Assembly (NCBI GenBank): GCA_017465905.1
Contig: JAFTVE010000016.1
Location: forward strand, 1 to 64,000
Origin: Bacteroidaceae bacterium
GTDB taxonomy: Bacteria; Bacteroidota; Bacteroidia; Bacteroidales; Bacteroidaceae
Direction: 5' to 3'
DNA: 64,000 nt
Shown here one piece after another: positions 54,813 to 61,556 of the stretch; position 1 is the first letter of the stretch; each line of letters begins with the position of its first letter. The notes beneath the pieces were generated by a model. It worked only from the letters and a program-made list of their open reading frames with translations. It was not told the origin of the DNA and ran no database searches. Made by a program: the position numbers and the translations under genes.

Positions 54813-55337
54813 TTAGTCTGCTGAAGAAGCTAACGGTGAAGCCTGTGTATAGGCACGTGATGCCAGCTCCTTATCGAGCATATACATGCCATACTTATTG
54901 CCTTCTACTGCCTCTACTGCAGCAATCATTTCGCGGGCACTCTCCTCTTCCTCCACCTGCTCGTCGATGAACCATACCATACGGTTGATAGAAGCGAAGT
55001 CGCGGTCCTCATTGGCAATAGCAGCGAGATTATTGATGAGTGAGGTCACCTTCTTCTCGTGCTCGAGAGTTTGGGTAAACATTGCCAGTACACTGTCCCA
55101 CGTTGAGGGAACCTCCTCAATAGGAAGCAATGTCACCTTTGCATCGCGAGAGTTCAGATAGTTCATGAAGATACGTGCATGATCATTCTCCTCCTGGAAC
55201 TGTACGTAGAACCAATTGGCAACACCTTTGAGTCCCTTGGCCTCAGCGTCCATTGACATGGCGAGGTATAGATATGCCGACCATAGTTCAGCATTGATCT
55301 GAGCATTGATAGCTTCGTGTAGTTTCTTGCTTAACAT
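54813..55337 (-). CDS. ftnA: Ferritin
   Basis: A 174-residue iron-storage protein with a four-helix bundle: ELWSAYLYLAMSMDAEAKG, GVANWFYVQFQEENDHARIFMNYL (ferroxidase Glu and ExxH), and a C-terminal helix with WFIDEQVEEEESAREMI. It oxidises and stores iron, limiting Fenton chemistry. Located next to superoxide reductase, which supports an oxidative-stress role. Confidence 0.94.
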   Translation of the reverse strand: MLSKKLHEAINAQINAELWSAYLYLAMSMDAEAKGLKGVANWFYVQFQEENDHARIFMNYLNSRDAKVTLLPIEEVPSTWDSVLAMFTQTLEHEKKVTSLINNLAAIANEDRDFASINRMVWFIDEQVEEEESAREMIAAVEAVEGNKYGMYMLDKELASRAYTQASPLASSAD

Positions 55338-55398
55338 ATTCTTAAATGTTTAGAGTTATTATTTAGAGTTTAGTGCTTAGTATAGTATAAAGCGAGAC

Positions 55399-55779
55399 TT
55401 ACAGTTCGGTCTTCCATACTCCATGCAGGTTGCAATACTCATACACTGCGATGGGTTTGTCGTTGCATACGCAGAACACAGCTTCGGGTTTACCCTCGTG
55501 AGGAAGATCGATACGGATGCCACCATTCTCTGTCTCCACATAGATGAAAGCGATATGGTGATCCTCGGTCATAGGATGAGCCACGCTGCCAACTTCCACC
55601 TTAATATGACAATCATCGATACGTGTCACTACAGGGAGGTGTTTCTCCACACTTGCGTCAACGGTGTTTACAGTGAGCTCCTTCATCTTCTCGCCGCAGC
55701 ATACTACGGGAACCTTAGAGTCTACAACTTTCTGGATTACATTACCACAATGCTCGCATTTGAAAAATTTTACTGCCAT
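55399..55779 (-). CDS. Superoxide reductase (2Fe desulfoferrodoxin)
   Basis: A 126-residue protein with both iron centres. The rubredoxin-like centre I uses Cys8, Cys11, Cys27 and Cys28; the catalytic centre II uses His47, His68, His74, Cys116 and His119, with Glu45 and Lys46 of the EKHLPV motif. It reduces superoxide to peroxide without making oxygen, typical of anaerobes. It has its own full consensus promoter on the minus strand (55825-55856). Confidence 0.95.
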   Translation of the reverse strand: MAVKFFKCEHCGNVIQKVVDSKVPVVCCGEKMKELTVNTVDASVEKHLPVVTRIDDCHIKVEVGSVAHPMTEDHHIAFIYVETENGGIRIDLPHEGKPEAVFCVCNDKPIAVYEYCNLHGVWKTEL

Positions 55780-55824
55780 AATTCTTATTGATTTAATAGG
55801 TTTATACTTCGTTTTTTTCTACGA

Positions 55825-55856
55825 CAAAGGTAGAGCAAAGTTTTCAGTCTTGCAAA
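55825..55856 (-). promoter_or_regulatory. Consensus promoter of the superoxide reductase gene
   Basis: On the minus strand TTTG (55853-55856), a 20-nt spacer and TACCTTTG (55825-55832). The predicted start is near 55818, about 38 nt before the ATG. Confidence 0.65.
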
Positions 55857-56021
55857 TACTTTCCATCTATTGCCCGATAGACAATGACAATACTTTGCAT
55901 CATAAAGAGAGAACAACAGGGAAAGCTGCATTGTTCGAGGACATTAATAGTTGAAGTATGAAGATTGAGGGTTGTTGGATAGTATTACTAGACCATCAAC
56001 CCTCAACCATACTCTCCCATC

Positions 56022-57410
56022 TCAGAGTGTCTCTTGCTTGAGCGACTCTACATATTTGTCGATACGTTGCATCTCGCGTGGTATGCGTATGCGTTGAGGG
56101 CAGTGCCCCACGCATTCATTGCAGCCTACGCAGTGGTCGGCTTGGCGCAGCTTGGGCACTGAGCGGTCGTAGCCCACGAGGAAGGCGCGGCGCATCTCGG
56201 CATAGCCCTCATCTTGACGGCTCTTGGGTATGTTGCCTTCGTTGACACACTTGTTGTAGTGGAGCAGGATGGCAGGTATATCAAGTCCGTAGGGACAGGG
56301 CATACAGTACTTGCAGTCGTTGCAGGGGATGGTAGGATACTTGGCTATGAGTTCGGCGGTATCGTAGAGGAACTCGTTCTCCTCCTCGGTGAGAGGCTGC
56401 AGGGGCGAGTAGCTGGCAAGGTTGTCCTGCAGGTGCTCCATGTATGTCATGCCGCTGAGTACGCTGAGCACGCCCTTCGGGGTGCCGGCAAAGCGGAAGG
56501 CCCAGGAGGCTACGCTGCGCTCGGGCTCACGGGTCTTGAGACGGCGTACGATATGGTCGGGCACACGCGACAGACGGCCTCCAAGCAAGGGCTCCATGAT
56601 GACTACGGGTATGCCACGCTTCTCGAGCTGTACATAAAGGTATTCGGCATCGGAGTTCTTCCAATCGAGGTAGTTCATCTGTATTTGGATGAAGTCCCAG
56701 TGGATGGTGCCCTCATCGTGCAACTTCAGGTAGCGGTCGAAGGCTTCGTTGTTTCCATGGAACGAGAATCCCAGGTGACGTATACGACCAGCACGGCGCT
56801 CCTCCTGCAGGTAGTCGAGCATGCCGTTGACAACGTAGCGCTGCTCGAAGTTGCCGTAGTCGTTACCGAGCGAGTGGAGCAGGTAGTAGTCGATGTAGTC
56901 GACCTGCAGCTCACGCATCGAGTCGTGGTACATCTTTATCGAGGCCTCGCGGCTCCAGGTGCTGCGTGAGAAGTTTGACAGCTTGGTAGCCACGTAGTAG
57001 CTTTCGCGGGGATAGCGCTTGAGGGCGATGCCCGTGCTCTGTTCCGACTTGCCGCGGAGGTACGCGGGCGACGTGTCGTAGTAATTGACACCATGAGCCA
57101 TGGCATAGTCGACAAGCTCGTTGACCATGTCCTGATCGATGATCTCCTGTTCCTTGCCATTCTCGTCCTTGACCTTTTTCTGTGGCCAGCGCATGCAGCC
57201 GTAGCCGAGGATAGAGACCTTGTCGCCCGATGTGGGGTGAGTGCGGTAGGTCATCTCGCCCAGTATCTCAGTGGAGCCGCCGTAGGTGATGGCGCCCTGC
57301 TCTTTCTTGCCTGAGCAACCCGTCATTACGGCTGCTGTAGCCAGTACGCCGCTTCCCAAGGTCTTGATGAAGCCGCGGCGGGTGAGGTTGTTATTGTTGT
57401 TCTTATCCAT
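56022..57410 (-). CDS. Tat-exported aldo/keto reductase with C-terminal ferredoxin
   Basis: A 462-residue protein. The N-terminus carries a twin-arginine signal (TRRGFIKTLG, residues 10-19) and a Cys32 in MTGC that could be a lipidation site. The middle is an aldo/keto reductase barrel (NYYDTSPAYLRGKSE, ATKLSNF, LLHSLGND) with the catalytic Tyr, Lys and His. The last 110 residues have two Cys-rich 4Fe-4S motifs (CNDCKYCMPC and CVGCNECVGHC). It probably acts as a redox enzyme at or beyond the inner membrane. It is followed upstream by a membrane ferredoxin gene, the likely electron donor. Confidence 0.87.
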   Translation of the reverse strand: MDKNNNNNLTRRGFIKTLGSGVLATAAVMTGCSGKKEQGAITYGGSTEILGEMTYRTHPTSGDKVSILGYGCMRWPQKKVKDENGKEQEIIDQDMVNELVDYAMAHGVNYYDTSPAYLRGKSEQSTGIALKRYPRESYYVATKLSNFSRSTWSREASIKMYHDSMRELQVDYIDYYLLHSLGNDYGNFEQRYVVNGMLDYLQEERRAGRIRHLGFSFHGNNEAFDRYLKLHDEGTIHWDFIQIQMNYLDWKNSDAEYLYVQLEKRGIPVVIMEPLLGGRLSRVPDHIVRRLKTREPERSVASWAFRFAGTPKGVLSVLSGMTYMEHLQDNLASYSPLQPLTEEENEFLYDTAELIAKYPTIPCNDCKYCMPCPYGLDIPAILLHYNKCVNEGNIPKSRQDEGYAEMRRAFLVGYDRSVPKLRQADHCVGCNECVGHCPQRIRIPREMQRIDKYVESLKQETL

Positions 57411-57465
57411 TCTTGTTCATGATTATAAAAGTAAGTCTTAATCCTTAACTTTTAACTTTTAATTG

Positions 57466-58956
57466 TTAGATTGTTTTCGTCGCCAGATGTCCCTCTACAT
57501 AGATGGCACTGTAGGGACGTGCCGGACACAGGTTCTCACAGGCACCGCAGCCGATGCAGCGCTCCACATCGATGACAGGGATGTGGCGCGAGCGGGGATT
57601 GCTCTCGTCGGAGGGTACCATCTGGATAGCTCCCGTGGGGCAATGACGCTGGCAGTTGCCGCAGTTGACATCATCGGTGAGTACGATACAGTTCTTACGA
57701 ATCCATACGGCATGCCCCACCTGAGTAGATGACTTCTCCTCACGGGTGATGGGTTGAATGGCTCCTGCGGGGCACACCTCAGAGCAGCGGGTGCACTCGG
57801 GGCGGCAGTAGCCACGTTCATAGGAGAGTTCGGGCTGCATGAAGCGGTCGAGACTGGCGGCAGGACGAAGCACGCCATTGGGGCAAGCCGACACACACAG
57901 TTGGCAGGCCGTGCAGTGCTGGGCAAAGTGCTTGGCGGTGAGTGCACCGGGAGGCAAGATGGGTGTCTGGCGCTCGGGCACCTTCTTGTCAAGAATCTCG
58001 GCCAATCCGCCATCGACCTTCTTCTCCTCGGCCTTGAGGGCAGCAGTAGCAGTCACGGCAGCTGCGGTGGCGAGGAAGGCTCGGCGTGAGTTGTCAGGAG
58101 AAGGGTGGCCTCCCCTAACCCCTCCCAAGGAGGGGGATCCAACTCTCGCTACATACTTGATGGCACCACGTTTGCACTTGTCGATGCAGTTCATACAAGC
58201 CACGCAGCGGCTATAGTCGATGGCGTGTTCCCTGCTGTTGATGCACGAAGCCTTGCAGTTGCGTTCGCAGAGTCCACAGCCGTTGCACTTGTCGGTGTCG
58301 ATGACAGGCTTGAGCCATGAGAAGCGTGAAAGGAATCCCAGTACGGTGCCAACTGGGCAGATGGTGTTACACCAGGTGCGTCCGCCACGCCAAGCAAGCA
58401 CGGCTACCACGATGAAGGTCGCGATAGCCACGATGAGCACGGGCAAGCTCTTCATCCACACATCGAAGGTGTAGAAGGCGTAGCTGTCCATGCGTTCGGC
58501 CAGCTGGGCCAACAGATTGTTTATACCTATATATATAGGCTGCAGTAGCGCCGATACCATACGGCCATAGGCGCTATAGGGGGCGAAGAGCACCACGAAA
58601 CTATTGATACCAGCCACGATGGCCACGACAAACAATGCCAACATGCCATAACGGAGCCAGTTGATAGCCTTGGAGTGGCGGAAACGATTCTTCTTTCTCT
58701 TACCAGCCAACCACGACACAAGGTCTTGGAATATGCCCAGCGGGCATATCACCGAACAGTATACGCGTCCGAAGATGAGGGTTAGCAAAACGAGAAAGAC
58801 GATGACACGCACATTGAGTGCCAGTACGGCGGGCAGAAACTGCACCTTAGCCATCCAGCCCAACCAAGCGTGAAGCGTGCCCGTGAAGTCGAGCAGCATC
58901 AACGTGAGCAGGCCGGCAAAGAGAATGGCGAGCGTGCGACGAATGTTTTTTAGCAT
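57466..58956 (-). CDS. Membrane-bound NapH/NosR-like ferredoxin with Tat-type second half
   Basis: A 496-residue protein. The first 230 residues hold about five membrane segments with VYCSVICPLG and the second CPVG loop, as in NapH and NosR. A first ferredoxin domain (CNGCGLCERNC, CVACMNCIDKC) follows. At about residues 288-308 a twin-arginine-like segment (NSRRAFLATAAA) precedes a second half with three more 4Fe-4S motifs (CTACQLCVSAC, CTRCSEVC, CGNCQRHC, CIGCGACENLC). Just before it lies an in-frame repeat insert (GSPSLGGVRGG). The layout suggests a fusion of an inner-membrane electron carrier and a periplasmic ferredoxin. Confidence 0.82.
   Translation of the reverse strand: MLKNIRRTLAILFAGLLTLMLLDFTGTLHAWLGWMAKVQFLPAVLALNVRVIVFLVLLTLIFGRVYCSVICPLGIFQDLVSWLAGKRKKNRFRHSKAINWLRYGMLALFVVAIVAGINSFVVLFAPYSAYGRMVSALLQPIYIGINNLLAQLAERMDSYAFYTFDVWMKSLPVLIVAIATFIVVAVLAWRGGRTWCNTICPVGTVLGFLSRFSWLKPVIDTDKCNGCGLCERNCKASCINSREHAIDYSRCVACMNCIDKCKRGAIKYVARVGSPSLGGVRGGHPSPDNSRRAFLATAAAVTATAALKAEEKKVDGGLAEILDKKVPERQTPILPPGALTAKHFAQHCTACQLCVSACPNGVLRPAASLDRFMQPELSYERGYCRPECTRCSEVCPAGAIQPITREEKSSTQVGHAVWIRKNCIVLTDDVNCGNCQRHCPTGAIQMVPSDESNPRSRHIPVIDVERCIGCGACENLCPARPYSAIYVEGHLATKTI
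58107..58140. repeat. Dispersed repeat inside the NapH-like gene
   Basis: GGCCTCCCCTAACCCCTCCC followed by AAGGAGGGGGA forms a near-palindromic element. Its first 20 nt differ at one base from the copy in rimO (48976 onward). It is translated here as SPSLGGVRGG. Confidence 0.75.
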
Positions 58957-59000
58957 AGTAATCTGTTATTCATTATTCATAATTAATAATTCTGATGGCA

Positions 59001-60794
59001 TCACTCTCCCACTTTCTTTCCCCAGAAGGTCTGGCGACCGTTGCTGCTATAGCCAGCATACACAATGGTTGCCTTGCGGGGTGAAGCTTCCCAATCGAGT
59101 TCACGGGCTACACACATTTTGTAGGAGCCAAGTCGGAGAATATTGGTCTCGGGGTCGAAACTCCACTTTCCGCTCAGTGCTCCTGACATGGTACCGTCAG
59201 TGTTGAGCGTGAGCTTACTTGATGTGCGTTGCTTTTGATAGCTGTAGGTGAGGTTGATATGCTCCCACTCGCCCACAAACTCCTCAGCCATGAGCGAAGC
59301 CTGAGGCACGGCAGCATAGCGCTCGGGGAGCACTACAGGCCATCCGTTGTCGGTCCACAGGATACGTCGCACATGACCATGCATGATGGCATTGGAGTAG
59401 GCATTGCCGCGAGCCCCTTCGGGCAGGCGTCCTTGCGAGGTGTAGTACCAGTTGCCTTCGCCATCGCTGAACACGCCACAGTGGGCTATACCTACCCAAC
59501 CACTGATGCTGTCGGCCACAACTTGAGGTTCAAATTTATAGGGGTGAGTCACTACGGGGTAGCAGTCGCCACCATTGGTCACATTCACACCATCCATGCC
59601 ATAGTATGGACCTGTGATGTTGCGGGCACGGCACACACGAGTGTTGTAGGCCACGGACAGTTCATCATAGGCTAAGAACATATAGTAGTATCTTGTATCG
59701 GGATTATAGATTATCTCGGGGCCTTCAGAAGCTTGCCATCGATTACCTGCCTGACGGGTATAGATGCGCTTTCCATAGCGTGTGGTGGCTCCTGCACCTG
59801 TAGAACCTATGTTCCACGGATTACCTGGATACTTCATCAACTTGCCTGTCTCGGGATCTATCTCTATGGCTGCAATGCCCGTGTGCCATGAACCATAGAT
59901 GAGCCAATGGCGGCCATCGGGAGTGACCTCATAGGTAGGGTCAATAGCGTTGAAGCAGAACCATCCACCCCACTGGCTTCCTGTGCCATAGGCCGAGGCA
60001 GCCTTATCAGAACTGCTGCTGATGACGTAACCCTTGTCCACCCACTTGTTTGATGCCGGGTTGGTAGTCTCCATCATACCGATGAAGGCCCATTGGTCGG
60101 GCACGAGGCAATAGTACATGCGGTACAAATTGTCATTTATCTTGCGTACTACGGGAGCCCAGTAGCCCATATTAGTCAGCTTGTCCACGGGAGTACGCCC
60201 CATACGAGTGAAGAAGGCGTTCACCGAGTCGAGTGCCCATTGAGGCTGATTCTCCATCAACGTACCACCCAGATACTCCCAATTGACAAGGTCTAACGAG
60301 CGGCGTCCATGGAAGTGACCGTGTCCATCATGTGCATTGCCATACGAAGCATCAGTCTGATACATGTAATAATATCCGTCGGCAGCTTTCATCACGGTGG
60401 GGTCATGTACATTGGCTAAGTTCCATTGGGTACGCTGGTTCCAACCTGAAATATGGGCATAGCTGTCGGCATACGTAGGGATGCGTTTGTTGCTTACCTT
60501 ATTATAATAGTTAAGTTCCTTGAGAAGCAATTCACGAGGTTCATCCACCGTGATACTATCAATACTGCGGATACGGAATCCGCGCATAGTACCATCGCTA
60601 ATATGAAAGCGCAGCGAATCTAGCAGCTTCACATTGCCCGGTTTCACGATAATACTATCAACATAGGCACCACTGACCACATCGACCCTCTTCTCTGAGC
60701 TATAGCGGTTTACATATATCTTCTCGGGGATATTCTGTGCTACGGCAAAGCACGTCATTGTACCACACAACACAGCTGTCATCATTCGTTTCAT
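59001..60794 (-). CDS. Glycoside hydrolase family 43-like enzyme
   Basis: A 597-residue secreted protein with signal peptide (MKRMMTAVLCGTMTCFAVAQ). A five-bladed propeller of the GH43 type carries the three acidic catalytic residues: Asp131 in VHDPTVMKAADGYYYMY, Asp285 in AIDPTYEVTPDG and Glu357 in ASEGPEIIYNP. A C-terminal beta domain follows. GH43 enzymes are mostly arabinanases, arabinofuranosidases or xylosidases, and the EGP loop fits the endo-arabinanase-like group. The ATG at 60794 overlaps the stop of the upstream gene as ATGA, implying translational coupling; an in-frame ATG at 60803 is possible. Confidence 0.87.
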   Translation of the reverse strand: MKRMMTAVLCGTMTCFAVAQNIPEKIYVNRYSSEKRVDVVSGAYVDSIIVKPGNVKLLDSLRFHISDGTMRGFRIRSIDSITVDEPRELLLKELNYYNKVSNKRIPTYADSYAHISGWNQRTQWNLANVHDPTVMKAADGYYYMYQTDASYGNAHDGHGHFHGRRSLDLVNWEYLGGTLMENQPQWALDSVNAFFTRMGRTPVDKLTNMGYWAPVVRKINDNLYRMYYCLVPDQWAFIGMMETTNPASNKWVDKGYVISSSSDKAASAYGTGSQWGGWFCFNAIDPTYEVTPDGRHWLIYGSWHTGIAAIEIDPETGKLMKYPGNPWNIGSTGAGATTRYGKRIYTRQAGNRWQASEGPEIIYNPDTRYYYMFLAYDELSVAYNTRVCRARNITGPYYGMDGVNVTNGGDCYPVVTHPYKFEPQVVADSISGWVGIAHCGVFSDGEGNWYYTSQGRLPEGARGNAYSNAIMHGHVRRILWTDNGWPVVLPERYAAVPQASLMAEEFVGEWEHINLTYSYQKQRTSSKLTLNTDGTMSGALSGKWSFDPETNILRLGSYKMCVARELDWEASPRKATIVYAGYSSNGRQTFWGKKVGE

Positions 60795-61264
60795 CGTACA
60801 CATAGCTTTGCTGTTTGATTATCTACACGCAATACATATATTCCAGGCTGCAATCCATGGAGCTGTACCACACTATCAGTAATAGTCATGACGGGGGTGC
60901 CATCAAGTCGGTATAGCACAGCGCTATTCACCTTCTCATTCAAGGTTAGCATAGTTCCATTCAATGCATAGAGCTGTTTGTCACTGGTTACTGCATCTAT
61001 TCCGCTTGCTGCAGCAAAGTACATCTTACTTATGCGGCTGTAGTCATGCGTACGGCTACTACCGTCACGGTAATTGGCAGTCATTGTACGCTCGCTATAC
61101 GAGAACTTCAAGCTACGCAAATTGGCCAAGTCGAGCGACACTTCGGCACTGTCGGTATACGACACGTACCAATCGAAGCCATCAGCCTGTGCCATTAGCG
61201 CCTGCCCTTGCCAAAGCATCAAGGCTATGGCCAACAACCGATGTAAAACAGAACACTTCTTCAT
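60791..61264 (-). CDS. Short secreted protein with T9SS-type C-terminal tail
   Basis: A 157-residue protein: signal peptide (MKKCSVLHRLLAIALMLWQGQALMAQ), a short beta-rich middle (DWYVSYTDSAEVSLDLANLRSLKFSYSERTMTANYRDGS) and a C-terminal sorting-like domain (LYRLDGTPVMTITDSVVQLHGLQPGIYVLRVD). It appears to be an independent T9SS-type cargo tail or surface anchor. Its stop overlaps the GH43 start by ATGA. The ATG at 61264 gives a better signal peptide than the longer ORF. Confidence 0.7.
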   Translation of the reverse strand: MKKCSVLHRLLAIALMLWQGQALMAQADGFDWYVSYTDSAEVSLDLANLRSLKFSYSERTMTANYRDGSSRTHDYSRISKMYFAAASGIDAVTSDKQLYALNGTMLTLNEKVNSAVLYRLDGTPVMTITDSVVQLHGLQPGIYVLRVDNQTAKLCVR

Positions 61265-61271
61265 ACCATCC

Positions 61272-61448
61272 TTATCCTGCCATGAAAGTACATACAATAT
61301 ACAGACCCACCACTACAGCAAGCAGAATAAGGAGAAATCCCATGGAGAAGCCATGAAACTTCTTCTTCTGTGGTTGCACTGGCATTGGTTCATCAGGTCG
61401 AACACCTTGTCCCTGTATCTGAACGGTTTTTTTTGGTTCCTTATTCAT
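61272..61448 (-). CDS. 58-residue single-pass membrane protein
   Basis: A 58-residue ORF: a polar start (MNKEPKKTVQIQGQGVRPDE), a basic patch (QKKKFHG, residues 28-33) and a membrane helix (FLLILLAVVVGLYIVCTFMAG, about 38-58). Its stop lies 7 nt before the start of the T9SS-tail protein gene, and a -7 box TATATTTG sits on the minus strand at 61492-61499, 44 nt upstream. Small size and the poly-lysine-then-helix form are typical of a regulatory or membrane-anchoring peptide; function unknown. Confidence 0.6.
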   Translation of the reverse strand: MNKEPKKTVQIQGQGVRPDEPMPVQPQKKKFHGFSMGFLLILLAVVVGLYIVCTFMAG

Positions 61449-61491
61449 AACTTTATGATTATTTTCGCGTTAATTATCAATTCATCTTGCG

Positions 61492-61499
61492 CAAATATA
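61492..61499 (-). promoter_or_regulatory. -7 promoter element of the secreted-carbohydrate operon
   Basis: TATATTTG on the minus strand predicts a transcript start near 61485, 37 nt before the 58-residue ORF. The transcript would carry the small membrane protein, the T9SS-tail protein and GH43. A clear -33 box was not found. Confidence 0.5.
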
Positions 61500-61556
61500 C
61501 AAAAAGTTTCTTAAAACATATGTACTTAGGCATATATTTCGATGTTTATCCCTATA

